From NCBI GenBank assembly GCA_963922205.1, contig CAWUHX010000302.1, positions 186,001 through 250,000 on the forward strand: a DNA stretch of 64,000 bases, in the 5' to 3' direction. This stretch comes from Romanomermis culicivorax (lineage: Eukaryota; Nematoda; Enoplea; Mermithida; Mermithidae). The first letter of the stretch is position 1. Each line of letters starts with the position of its first letter. Shown here piece by piece: positions 32,497-47,100 of this stretch. The notes under the pieces are model-generated. The model did not search any database, was not told where the DNA came from, and saw only the letters and a program-made list of their open reading frames with translations. The translations under genes and the position numbers were made by a program.

Positions 32497-35112
32497 TTTT
32501 GTTGAAATTTCAATCAAATTAATATACCGTTTAGGGAGCTGTAGGTGTCTGCACTTTCTGAAAGTTGACACAAAATTGGCGTTTAATGACACTGAATATC
32601 CCATTACCGGGATGTAGGAAACATTTGGAAATGTTTAGATGAAACGAATATATAGGAGCGATCTGAGTCGAATCACTGGTAAAATTTCATCAATCAATTC
32701 ACAATTGTTGCACAACAGGATGCTTCAGGAGAGATGTGACAAAAATTACTCTCTTCAGTAATTTGACTGGAAAAAAATTGAAGCTGCAAGTTGTATGTTA
32801 CAAAATAAATGTCGGCTATGACTCCGGCCTAAGTTATAAGCTGTGCGAAAGTGCTCTACAGTTGAAGATACCCTGCTTCACAGCATGTGATTTTTGCCAG
32901 ACGAAAATACAGCAAATGATAGTAGATTTCAGTGCCTTTCCGATAAATCAAAGAGTATCCGAATACATTTTGCCGTTATCCTGTAAATGGATTTGAAACA
33001 ATCACTCGATTTCTAAAATTTATTCAAAAACATCAAACTTAGATTAATAAGAATTGACCAAGACGTCGAGCCACATATTTTCTTATAATGTTTTGGGTAA
33101 TGACACATCATGTACTCGCAGAGCTTCATTGGTTGAGCTTGAAAAACACTATAGTGTATGCAAGCCACACAGCTGCCAAAACGGTGCGCGACAAGGAATA
33201 AAAAGATGAAATTCCTCCCCATCATAGTTGAAGGTGCTTGGAAGAGCCCAGGAACAGGATTTCTCTTTTCCTTGCTTCGCATTTTGGTCAGTTTGAACTT
33301 TTTTACAGAGCGTAAAATGTTCGTGCATCAAACAATCAGTACATCAAACTATGGTCTGTTAGTTATTTGATAATTCTATAGAACAGATAATAGACTTATC
33401 ATATGTGATAGACAAGAGCCAACCGAACTTCTGTGCCTGACTTCCAAGCAATGCCTTCTTCAGAGCCGTGCAGCTCCCACAATGGTACAAAAATTTTGAT
33501 GAAAATTTAACCAATACATTAAAAATCCATGAGCTAGAATAAAATTCTGTAACACTCGATGGGAAACTGCTCCAGAGTGCACATAAACAAAATTTTTTCG
33601 ATTTTGACGGCTGATTTTCGATACTTCAAACTGTCTGAAAAAGTGTAATATGCAATAATGTAATGTAAATATTGCATGTTATTGTACGATTCCTACATTT
33701 TTGCAGTATTCTAGCATGAAATTGCCTACAATGAAAGCCATACTTATTTTGGTCCGTGCAGCTCACTAGATGAACATATTCAATTTCCCATGTGTAGTCA
33801 GAGAAAAATCTTCATAACGCGCAAAGTTTCGACCATCCACAATTTTCAGCCAATTGTTCAGCTGTATTTCGGCGTAAATCGTAAGTGTTTTCACTAAAAA
33901 CCCAGTTTCTGCAAGAGTGATCACTAGTAACTAGTAACCAATGGTCACTTTGTTGACCTTGTCGGAAATATTTATAGTTTAATGAGGATTGTCTTCACAA
34001 TCATTCGTGTGACTTAAGTGACCACAGATCCTTCTCATAACCCTGAGAAAGAATCTTCATTCATTCCCTTCAACACATGGATTCATAATGCAACAAAATT
34101 TTTACTCTGATATTCCATATCTAAGATGTAATACACAACCTAGAAAAAACAACAGTAGAAAATCGACTATTTTTCATTTCCAAGTAGCTTTATCCTGTAG
34201 TGTGACCACAGCTTCGTTCGGTTCGTGTAATTCGAACATGACAATCTGAAGTTTAATTCGTATACTGTGTACGATATAGTACATCCAAAAGTATGCAACA
34301 CTGCTTAAATTATCTGGTTCACATAATCAGTTTCAATAAATTCAAGTTTCAGTCGCAGGAAAGGTTATTTCGTGTGGAAATTCTGAGTTCATAAATGCAC
34401 ATGACCTTAGAGACCAGAGTAGATTCATACAGTAGCCCATTCACTTTGAAATGATAGGTGCATCAACAATCAGAAAAGCAGGTTAGATTTCACACTGTTA
34501 GTCTCATAACAGAATCAATGTACTTCGTAGGCCATAGGCCGTTGCAACTTATTGAGCCCAGATTTGCCAATATGGAGTAAAATTACTGTAGTATCAAGTG
34601 TTAGAGTTTCAGGCATGTTCAGAATTCATACATCGATTGCAGTTTCTTTGATTATTTTTTGATAGATTCGAGGAAAATCGACGAATTAAAAAAACACTGT
34701 CGAGGAATGCAGTTCGAATGAAAAGGGCTCAATAACATGAAGGTTTGATTTAGATGACTTTTCCATAAGTTCCAGATCAACAGCTCTCAATTAGACAAAA
34801 ATAAAAAACTTCAAGAAACTGTAAATCAACCTGCTCAAAACAGTGTTTTTGTCCATGAATAGCAAAAAGTAATGCTCAGAAACCAGACTTTCTGTGTTTT
34901 ATCCGTTCAATTTTTATTTTTAGTGATAAATTTTTATAGGAAGTTTACGCTACAATAGCCCAATTTGTGAACATCAATAACAGTGGTTTTCTATGAATAC
35001 TCACAGCTCATGATATACTGTAGCTATGAAAATGAAATTTTAAATTGAGAAACTTGAGTAATTAGGTTATCTGTAGAACGAAATTCGAACACTCCAGAAA
35101 TTTTCATCTTAC
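32497..35112. other. Region 3' of the beta-galactosidase gene, no gene supported
   Basis: AT-rich, with scattered short frames such as 33,013-33,282 on the minus strand that show no recognisable domain and no splice partners. If the beta-galactosidase has a short extra last exon it must lie here, but I could not identify it. Confidence 0.4.
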
Positions 35113-38100
35113 CAAGTTATTTCCCTTCCTCAGTAACGTTCCAGGTAGATAAAGGCTCATCTGGGATCCGATATTCCAATATCTTCCCAAGTTAAAATCG
35201 TTGACGAACGCCACGCCTTTCTTCCATGTCTAATTATAAATATTTTTCTTAATATGTTTCATCGCATGAAATGAGTTTGACGGTTACTCATTCCAATAGT
35301 TTGAATACTTTTGAATCACTTAGCTGCAGTGACATTTTTGTGCTACAATACAATGGAAAAAATGAAAATTGGAGAGAGCTGAAAATGATGATATCAACGT
35401 ATCTAACCCATACTGTAGATGTAACAGAAATATCCGCTTTTTTGATATTTGAAATTTATCAAATTCTATCCAAATTTGTACCTAGGTCACGACCTCGTGA
35501 GTTGTAGGGTTAAATTTCGTTATAACACTACTCACTTCGAAATTTAGAAAGTAATCTTTTATCGTATCATCCTCGACTAAATTTGCTTCAAAGTGATAAA
35601 ATGCCGGCTGTGCTAGTTTTTCTTGTCCATGATTGTGCTTAGCTACATCCCTGAACAACGCTAGATCATCGAATGCCAATCCATAGATAGTCCAATCAGC
35701 GAAATCTTCCAGCTTGCCTTCAGCCGTTCTACATTTCACATCGCCCTGGAAACCTTTCCTTTGATTGTCCAAAACTGTATAATGCGCCCGGCCCATATTT
35801 TCGACCAATAGGATTAGATCACGTGATTCGGCAATTTTAGCTGATGGTAAGTCTACTTTTCTGTTAAGCTGCAAATCTACTTTCCAAATTTTATAGTTCA
35901 TCCTATCGAATAAAGTAGATACAGTACGACCGTCCACCAGAATTTGCATTCGATCGGCGATCATGCCCATCAAGACGAGGCTTTCGCAATCTGGCGGTAT
36001 TTGATTACGATAAACCACAAAGCCATGTAGAGGATCAGCGCAGTCTGGAAAAAGGATTACTGTGAAAAATATCTGTATGATTCAGAAATAAATTATAATA
36101 CATCATCCAAATGTAATAAATTTGACGTCAGCAGAATGGAATTGATCACGAGTTATTGGGATCCGAATCATGATTATGCTAATTCTTGAGCAGCAATGCA
36201 AATCTGGGAGAGATCAGCAAATTTTTTATAAAAAATTTTACCACCACTGAGTCAATCAAAAAATGAAGAAACATGATTTTAGATCATGTTTGTGGATAGA
36301 TCTCAATGAGACCTGACTACTGATGCCCAAAGTGATGCGTTTTGGAGCAAAAAAACCTGAAGGGGCTGGGTCAAACACTTGGTTCAATGAGTCAAACATT
36401 TTTTGAGTGAGACGTAAATCCGAAAATCTTTGCCCACGCCACTTTAGGGCATCAGAAATGGATCAAAATGAAAAGTTTTTAAGCTTTCGACTTCTGGTTC
36501 AGAATTTAAGGATTAACCAGATATTTTGGGTCGCGATACTCGCAGAGATATATATGTTATAACGTGTCTCATAACATACAAAGTAATTACCTACGTCATA
36601 ACATATAAAAAAATATTTTTTTCCAAAAAATTTTCTTTATCGAAGTGTTATAAAACAGCCCATGTTATAACATACCTCTCCATGTTCTAACATACTTCGT
36701 GTGATATCATATCCTATGTTATAACATGTTATATGTTTTAACATTAGATATTTTTTAACATTGCATATGTTATAACGTAGTTTATCTTATAACATGGTCG
36801 ATGATATAACATTGTATATGTTATAACATGATGTATGTTATAACATAGACCATGTTATAACATAGACTATGTTATAACATAGACTATGTTATAACATAGG
36901 ACTATATTAAAATATGTCAGTATATTATAATATGTCGGAAAAATGAAAAAAATTTTAATATGTTATAACATAGGCTCATCTTGAAACATAGGGTTATGTT
37001 ATAACATAGGGATATTTTAAAACATAAAGCTCCGAAAAAATTTTTTAAAAAGAATTTTATTAAAATATGTTATAACATTTATTAAAATATGTTATAACAT
37101 AGGGCTATGTTATAACAAATGGCGTCATACTGTGGGTATATTTAATGTACAGCATGTTCATACATTGCCCTATATGGTGCTGATCCGAGTCGTTCATGTT
37201 CTTTTAAAAAGGTATATATACTTGTAGTTGATTTTAACTCAATGCGGGAATAACCAGAATCACATTTTGCTGTGATATTAACCAAGTCCTCATACAAAAA
37301 AAAATTTTAAACGAAAAGGAAAATGTGAATTTTCACCATACACATGCAACAGTTTTAAAAACATACAGTACATTATCAGGAATGGAAATCCATGTTTAAA
37401 CAAAGTAATCATAGAATTCTAATTTTTCGACTCATTCGAAACATACAGAAAATTTTACAAAGACCGACCGGTCTTTAAGTGTGAATTTTGAAATAATAAA
37501 TGATCCACCGTGACCTGTCTGTAAAAGTATTTTTTTGTTCATAGTAACATCTTTCATCAAATTTGCAAAAGTTCGAAATGAGATCGAAACTTTGCATATG
37601 AATGAATCTTAGCTAGATACCGATAAGTTTAAATTCGCATTTGATATGAGTCTTGATACCGAAGGAATATTTAGTTTGTTGAATATTCGACACTTCACTG
37701 ATTTCATACTGAATCTCCCAAAGGATGTGTGGTCAAAAGTAAATACAAGTCTGATTTCCGAATAAAACTTGGGAACTACGCTTTTTATTTTCGAAAAGTA
37801 AACAGAATCTGTAAGATTTAAGAATATTTCGTTTGCATTATATTTTCGGATCTTACGATTCCGATTCCAAACCTTAGTTTATGCTGATCTCTTTTCACAT
37901 ACCTTCGCCAATCTCCGCACATATGTGCTCCACAAACAATGGTTTTTCGATTTGTCCCATAGATTTTACAACTCGTAAAATATCAGTCAGTAAACTGTAT
38001 CGACTACTGTTCAAAAAAATGGTCCGTTCCGATTGATGATACGATTTTTGATCGTTTTTTATCACATTGGTCGAAAATGATTTTTTCTCTGGTGAATGTT

Positions 38101-41100
38101 TTGCGATCAAATTGCGGGCCAATCGATATTTAGGTGTCAATTGACCGTCCTCGGTCAAAAGTGCGTCGTAATCGTAGCTAGTTATCACCGGATTATAAGC
38201 TGATCTGAGAAGTTAATTTACGTTATATGAAGCAGTACATAATAATTTTTTTCTGAAAGTCAAAAAATTGAGTAATTCTGCTAAAAAGCACAGTGTACTT
38301 AAAAAATATGGATCAATGATTTCGTTGGAAGATTTCTATTGTCAATTCCTAACTTTCTACACCAGGAACTTTATCCAGTCCTGTGTTTCTCAAACACATA
38401 TGCTAGTCGGTAGCATAGTATTTGCAAATTTTAGAAATTCGTGTTGAAACAAGGAAAAGGTGCTATCCAAGGACTTAATCAGGATCTCTGTTACCAAATG
38501 CGATTCAAATGATTCAAAACCAAAATTTATGAACCTTTTTAAAGTAATATCTGGAACCAAAAAATTTGAGAACTTTTTGAAACACGAATAGGTTCGTGGC
38601 GATGCTGCTACATTTTCTTCAGTGTAAAAATTCCAGGCTTCAGATTTGGTCAAAAATGAAACAGTCATATTTTCTATCAGAACATCTAAAGAAAAATATT
38701 TTATAAAATGCAATCTCACCAGACGTTACGGTATAATTCAATAGCAGGTTCACAATGTTTCAACTTACTCTAACCAAAGCTTTTGCATCCCATAGAAAAA
38801 ATACACCAGTCTAGTATCATGTCCGAGGATTTAATGCCTGATCAAACATTATGTTTGATGAAAAAATCCAAGTAGAGTTACGCAGAATAAAAGAAGCAAA
38901 ACGAATTAAGAAAGCCTCGTCAATCCAGTAAGGGGCTTTATTACCTTACATAGGGTGCTGGGGCATCTCTGGCGCCACTAAGAATAAGTGGAGTCCTAGG
39001 ATTGCAACGTGAGATAAAAATAATCGATTTTTTCCTTTAAAAAATGCCCTCAACTTTTCTTGGGGTATACATCAAATTTTAAGGTAAGAAACCAGTGTAG
39101 CCAGATCATATGATCAGCAAAATGAGACACTTGAACACTTGCTTCACTGGTTGAGATACACATAGCTTTTTAGGTTATTTTTTATAGGACTACTGTGGGT
39201 AAGGGAATTGCAAAAGTTTGAAGTGTTGAAATAATCTCGTTAGTAGAAAACGAACTTGAGGTGTAAAGAATGACACTAAATTTGATGTAAAAACTATGAA
39301 TTACTGTAAATGAAAAAATTTTGAATGCCATGATTTGACTCACTCTGCACCAATATTGGCGCCGTTGGTAAAACCGAAATTTGTACCACCAACAAACATG
39401 TACAAATTGAATGAAGCGTTACGTTCTAGTATAATTTGGAATGTTTTCTCGAACGTTTCCAATTCGAAAGTGTGGTGCTGTTCGCCCCATTGGTCGAACC
39501 AGCCTGTCCAATATTCGGCCACCATCAATGGTTTGTCCGGCTGATACTTTCTTAAAACGTTCAAGCCATTTTCAATTTGGCGCTATAAATGTAGATATAC
39601 ATATAGCTATAGCAAGAACTATTTGTTAGGCTACAGTGGGTTTGGGAAAATGATGAGATTACCTTTTGGGTTTATACAAAGAAAGTTGCAACAGTTCAAC
39701 CACAGGCTAGCAATACACAAACACTTCAAAACTCTCTCCAGACGCATGGATTCCTCACCAGAAAGCTCCCTAAATCTCAGGCAGAACATCGTGACTTCTG
39801 ACAGAGAAGTTCCTACTTTTGTCTCCAATTTTTAATCTTATTGAAGCTCACAAAATAATACAAGTTACCATGTTGAGCTTGTATTGGGTAAACAATATCA
39901 CGATGCCAATACCAATAAATAACAAAAATAAGTATAAAGGTGAAGAGTGATGCATTAATTCGATAACCAGAAATACATAATGAAAAATGACCGAAAACAC
40001 GGGAAACAGTGGCAACATAAATCTGTGTAAATTCGAAACTTCTGCCACTTCCTGGGCACGGATGCTGGAAGTTGAACATGTGCACCTACAGTAAGCCTAC
40101 CTACGGTATTCTAGAATTTACACCTGGAAATCCTTACTTATGAAATATTTTTCTATCCAGCGCCTTTCATCTCTGTAATTGAGGCATGTGATATCTCTTT
40201 TGCGAATAATTTCATGGATAAAAGAACAGTGAATCACATTAATCCCTGATCGAAACTTCACTGGCTGAATCATATGTGTTTGCTTGCATTATTTCTTCAC
40301 ATTTCCTTACATCATTATTGCCCCCAAAGTTATTCAAATTATTAAAATATTAAATAATACTTCCTTTCTGCATCTGTTTTTCAGAAATATTTCAAGCAAT
40401 GCAAATTATAAACATGCCTCACTCAGACAAATGATTACTGCAACAGCTACTGAACTAATCTATTGGCTCAGGGGACAGATAGAGTAGTCGAAAACCAACA
40501 AAAAAACTAGTTCTTCATTGGTCCCTATTGTGGTGGAATTTGAAGTTTTCAACTTTATATAGAGGGTAATATTATGCAATGTAGTGGCCAAAAATTCAAC
40601 ATTACACTGATAAATCAGAAACTAAAGCGTATATCTATTTGGTGTGGGATCTACTAAACTACTGAAACACTAGTAGCCACAGCTGAAGCATTAGAGATGC
40701 AAGTTGCAACACTGAACCATTGAAAAATCGAGTTTGATACAACTGAAACATAATGGACTACTGGATTGAAACTACTACTGAAAAAACAGTATATATTCTG
40801 CTTTTTCGAATAATATTTTTTGGTAGGAGTAGGAAGCAGGTGCTATATTTATGTTCAACAAAGTTTACTGAATTACTCTAGAGGAAAAACTTCTTGAGTG
40901 CAAAATTTTATGTTGCAAAATTGGGTGAGAATAATGGTCGTTTATTGTTTGTTTTCATTTCAGAAACGATAGAATATATGTTAAATGCAGGATAGCTAGA
41001 CAAACAAAATTTATGGAAGAAAAGCTTCAGTTTTTGTTGGAAGGGGAATGAAAAAACTGAGCATTCAAATTTCGAAATTTATCTTTTCAGGCTTACCTAT

Positions 41101-44100
41101 GTCCAGTTTAAAGAATTTTACTTCAGTTCCAATAATCCACCAAGAAAATATCTGTATGACTTTCTTCAAAACTAACATATTGATCAGTAACAATTTTCGA
41201 AATGTTGTTTGTGATTAGTTATAATAAGAATTCATTATTGGCTATTTATGACCTTACAATGGCGTAATAATGTGAAACACCTTTATTAGAATAACACAAT
41301 ATAACACACAATAATACAGTGGTGAGTGACATTTCGGTAGTGTACCTACTACCTTCTTTAGGCTATGACAATTAGAATAATTTTCAATAAATCCTTGCTT
41401 GCACTGGGGTTTGATCGCTGAAGTTTGAGATTGTGAGTTGAGAGATGTAACCACTGGGCCATCGGGGCCAATATTTGTCCAGTTAGATCTTCTATTTAAG
41501 CTGGTGGGCAATTGCATTCCTAAAGGAACCTCCTCAAGAAGGTTCTATTCCACATATGGCCTATTTCAATGCTTTTCGTTCCTACATTGCTGGAATGTGC
41601 TACTTCCATTTCCATTTTCTCCTCAATTTTTCTCTTGAAGGTGTTGCTTTCAAGGGCCAGTATACTGGTGTTATCAAAGCTTGGCCTACACCTACACTTT
41701 AGATAATGTCCTGCTACTCTACTACTTTTCTCATTCAGGTTCTTCAATCCATTTCTTTGTCCTAAGAATCTAGTCTTGAACTGAATTGTAGCACTATTTG
41801 GTGACTGTTCTTTTCTGTTGTTACCCTGAGAATAAATTTTCTACTTTCGTTTACCGAAATTGCCAACAATGGTTGTGTGGAACCATACATGTAATTGGGG
41901 GGGGGAAGTGCTATGGGACCCCCCCCCCAGAAATCGTCGACCATATGGCTAGCCATTGGGCGACCACCCCCCAGGATTTTCCAATCCTATGGCTAGCCAT
42001 ATGGTAGCCGTAGGAACCCCCATACTTTTAGTCGGAAAAATACTGAAAAATGTCATTTTTTCAAGAAAAATGTCATTTTTTCAAGCAAAATGTCAATTTT
42101 GAACAAAAAATTGTCAAAAACGTCAATTTTCTCGGCGCTTGGCGCCATAAGTACATTTTTTATCATTTTTTTAGACAAAAGTTATTATTTTTTCAACCGT
42201 TTTTCGGACTTTTTTCATGAAAAAATCGATTTTTTTTCCTTGAGAGACCCCTCCCCCCAAAATTTTGGGAATTACTGACCCCCGACCCAGAAAAAGTGCT
42301 CCAACTTCCCCCCCACCTCAGATCTCGGAGCTCCGTTACATGTATGTGTGGAACAGATATTCCATTGTAAGCTTGCCCTTAATGCTTAAAATCAAATTTT
42401 TTGTTCAATGTCAATATACTCATTTTTGCGAGATATATATAGTAGAGTACCCTGCTTTTAGTTCTTCCCAGAAAAATAGCATTCGAAAAAACCAACTTTA
42501 GTAGTCATGCACCCAAGCAATGTAGCAGTGAACTATTAAATTGCATATGTTGGTATTTTTCATAGAAAATTTTACCATGAATATTCTTCATACGAAAACT
42601 GCATAATGGATATATTCACTTTATGTCCCCAAGATTCTACCATTAAACGATGTTTCAACATTTTTGTTACTTGTTCATTGACGGTAGCCAGGACGCCGGA
42701 CAAAATAGTTGATGTGTTCATTTTTATCAAGTCTTTTGGACCATCGGAAACAAAAAGCAGTTCAACCAGACCCATTTCGGTGAAAAGGTCTTTCAATGCT
42801 CTAAAAACATAACAAGGATGCTAGATCACACTTACAAATATAGAGAAAGTGGTGGGGTAGACATAAATTTGATCGGTCAGCAATTAACTCTGTTTGGATA
42901 CTCCAGCCTCTTCACAATGAAATTTGTATAGATATGGTAATCACTCGAAAGTTTATGATCCAAGACCATACATATTCTTGGGCGATCCACCCCCAGAATT
43001 TTCATCTGTTTGGATTTTGGAAACGAGGGAGTAAAATTTTTCTCAAATAAATGTTGAAAACGAATATATTAAGCATAGAACAAACACGATATGATTCGGC
43101 GCTGTTTGAGGAATTGATCATATAAAGACTAGGAAATTTTCTAGCCTAAATGTTGAAAATTATCAAGAAAAAACTTAGATTTTGTTTTGAAACTGTAAGA
43201 GCACATGAAAAACATTTAATAGCGAACTTTTGGAGCATGTTGATCAATTTTGACTGATTCTGAGCACTTTTGAAAAAGAAAAATTGGTTCTTAGCCCTCC
43301 TCATATTTCTATGCTGTACATGTATACTCAGGACTCATTGAACATGATCAGATATAAAAAATTGAGTTTGATATGGCCCGGTATCAAAAAAGTTTTTCAT
43401 GTGATGCATGTCTGATCATGCAATTTTCCGAAATGACAGCAGTGCATAAATCGACAGAGAGTAAAGTCTGATACGGCGTCAATGCAATAACAACCAATTT
43501 TAAAAAAAGTAAATTCGGGATTTTAAATTATATTTTTATATATTTGCATGTGGCCTAATTTCTCTATCCTCAATCATCATTTTCGACCTATCCAATACGT
43601 TACTTTCTTATTTCTGAGAACAGCCGCATATGTAGATCATTGATTTATTATATGCAAATTTTAGTGTAAACATGGCACACGAGCAAAAATAATCACTGTA
43701 AAGTCACTCACTTCACCACTTGTACTGAATGCAATATTATTATATATATCGGAACTTACATCCCTGAAATTAAGCATGCTATAGCTCGTTCGATAGCCCA
43801 CGACAAATCAAATTACATTGATAACTTTTGTCCAAAAGTCCTGTTTACACTTGAATTTGCATAAATGAAAAAATATTAAAATTTTCACCTATATCCAATA
43901 CATCACGATGGATGGGAAAACGTGAATTTAAACGACTGTAGTAATACTGTGCAAGAAGTAATGAAATTTTTAACACTTGCTTGGATATATGTTAACAATG
44001 TTCGCTGTATTTATGAGGCAAGTTTATATGTGAAAAGATGTAATGATGAAACTGACTTGTGAAAAACATGATTTAACTCCATACCAAAAGACACATATCA

Positions 44101-47100
44101 TAGATGTAATATATTTTGTATTAAGTATTGATTGCATGTCACCATAGATTCAACAGCTAAGGAGAAGAAATTCAAAAAATTGCACCTACCATAATGTGTT
44201 GAACTAATGCTACACTAACCTTTTCAACTCGTGGGTCTTATTTACACTAAAATTTGCATAAATGTGGTAAAAAATGGAAACTTTACCTTCACACAATCTC
44301 AACAATTACAAAAGCATATTTAACAGCAACACATGTGCGGTATTAATATAGCATATCTCCACATGGATCAAAAATATAGTATGTTTTTATAAAATGCTTC
44401 CAAATGGTAAAGTGACACAAATCAGTACTGTCGTCAAAATCGTCTATAAGAGCTTTCGATGTGAAATTTTTCACTCGAAAAATTGTCATAGGTTAGGTCA
44501 GGTCAGTGTGTTCACAAATTTCCAGTCCTACATGATATATTGTCTATCAGCAAATCGTGAAAATCTGAAATACTACTTGCTTTCCACTATAATTATTTAG
44601 AAGCATTTCAAGAAAAACAGACTATAGATGGAAAAAAATTTTGAGTTTAAATTAGAATAGTTTCTTGGCTAAATCGATGTCGCTGATTACGAATATGATA
44701 TCAGAAATTTTATACGAGAAGGTCTTTACGCGTTTTTAATAATAAATATAAAAATAATTTCAAAGTTCAATCAAAATTTATTCTTGCACAGCTTAGACAC
44801 ATTTTTATCAGACTAAGGGGAACTGACGAGCTATTTCCGCACACATATTATTGAATGGTGTATCAATGCGCATATTCTTCCACCAGTACTCAGTAAGGTT
44901 TTGAACCAACTTTGCTTTGATATGGCCCCAGTGGTATTCAATGCGCTGCGTATTGGCGCCAGTTATCGGGTCGACGAAGTTCTTACTATGGTTCACGGTT
45001 TGGTGAACAAAGTTGAAACCAGGCCAGTTGGCTATGTTTCAGTACGCAGCCGATTCGTCTGAAACGATCGTTGTTCACGGAGGGACATGTGGAGACATGC
45101 TATACTATTACCCACATGTGCTAGATAGGTCATCTCAACCGCTGCAGTAATGCTCATGTGACTAATCAATGATCATTTCTGAAATACGCAGTTCTAAAGT
45201 AAGGTGATGTTTGAAAGATTAATTTATCTTTCCACAGACGAGGTACTTTTTGGATATTAACTGGTTGTATCAAATCCGACGAGTTACATGTTGGCGATTT
45301 TTACGGTTCCTTAGATCAAGTGTAGGCCAACTTTATATTGTTTTACGCATTTATGCAAATTTTAGTGTAAGGAACGCCTATGGGGAGAAACGGTTAGTGT
45401 AACATTACAATGGGCTGCCGGATGCCCTATAGCTTGTGGAATTCCAAAATTTGCAGCTACGAACGTTCTCTTGTAAGTAATTCTGTCTGCTTACTTCGAA
45501 TCAAAAATTTCTGGAGAATGTAGTCTCAGTTGCGTCCATTTTCCTTAACTATAGAAGTTATATCACTGAGCTGAATGTTTCGATGATGCAAATAAGTAGT
45601 TGAATGGACAATGAATGGAATATCAACTATAGTCTGTTTTTTATAAAATGCTTCCAAATAGAAAAATGACACGAATCAGTACTGTCGTCAAAATCGTTAA
45701 TATTTTTACCGTAGAATTTTTCACTGGAAAAGTCCTATACGATATACTGTTTGTCAGAAAATGGTGAAAATCTCAAATACTACTTGCTGTCCACTTTCAT
45801 TATTTAGAAGCATTTCTAGAAAAACATACTATAAGTTATATAATTCGTGAAATTTGGATCATACGTTCTTGTCACCTCAATCTTTGGACTCTTAAATTTG
45901 TCAAAAATTAACATAAAACGTTGTAGATAATATTTTTAAATAGATCTTGATCAGATCAATTTATTGGTCATGTTTTTACACAATCTCTGTAACTTTGAAT
46001 TTAACTGGAAATTTTTGACGAAATATTTTCAGTGCTGTGCATAGTCCTTATTCATGGTCACACGATTTTCACCTCAAATATTCGACATCTCGTCCGTAAG
46101 CGTAATATTCATTTTCAATTTGAAACGCAACGATAGGGCCGCCGTATGAAAATTGTTTGGCGGCCAATTTGGGCAATAGGACAGAAAAATAGTCCTGAAC
46201 GGCGGTTAAAAAGCCCGAGTAAGAAGACCGTACTTTCATTCGATGGTCGGACAATAGCCAAGCAGGCAAACCGCCAAATTCCCATTCAGCACATATGTAC
46301 GGCCCTGGGCGAACAATTACGTAAAGGCCGAGCTCTTGAGCTTGGTCTATGAACGATTCGACGTCCAATTCACCTGGAAAGTGCAATGAAGCTCATGGTG
46401 GGCGTTATAGAAAGAAGTTCAACTATAAGAATCCTATAGATGGGGACGCTATGGCGTTAGAACACAAGACATTAAGACGCACGGAGATTTAGGACGCAAG
46501 GACACTAGGAACCCACGAAAACCGTGAACGATAGGTATAAACTTTTTGGATTTATTGTCTTCTCATCGCATAGATTAAATGTTTCATCCTTGTAGTTGTG
46601 AAAATCTTCATAAAAAAACATAGACAAAAGATTGCTGGAAGAAACGAAAGATCAAAAGGAAGAAAACGTCAGCAAAAATAAAAGCGTTAAGACCAAGTGA
46701 AAATAGGTAGAAAAGCATTAGAACAATAAAGAAAACACGAAGAAAAGTGACAAAAAAAGCAACATAAAGAAAGCAGCAAGAAAGAAAGAAGGAAAAAATG
46801 ATAAAAGAACGAAGAGAAGAAAGGAGAATAGAAAAAAGAAAGATAAAGAAATAAAATCTAAAAAAAAACTAAGATGAAAAATAAGTAAGAATGAAAAAAA
46901 TCACAAGCGTGAAAATTGAATAGGAAATGGAGCATGCCGAACTGTATAAGAATTATATGGGTTATTCAGAACGGCTACTTGTTATGTATTGTTTCATGAA
47001 CAAAGAAGGGAAAAGTTGATGACAAGAGAGAAGGAAAGTGAAAAAAATGAAATGAAAAGAAAATTAAAGAAAGCAAAATCAAAAGATGAAAACGTACAAA

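Noticed and set aside
33013-33282. 89-codon minus-strand frame as the missing last exon of the beta-galactosidase
   Set aside because: Its translation shows none of the expected C-terminal strand (hydrophobic run followed by Glu), and no suitable acceptor was found.
36540-37115. Regularly spaced palindromic repeats, superficially like a CRISPR array
   Set aside because: Spacers are short (1-10 bp), irregular and repetitive, there is no cas gene, and the array lies in an animal intron.
44808-45074. Bacterial insertion sequence or contamination
   Set aside because: The transposase signature is also that of eukaryotic Merlin elements; the fragment has stops, no IS ends, and is embedded in intron sequence of a spliced animal gene.
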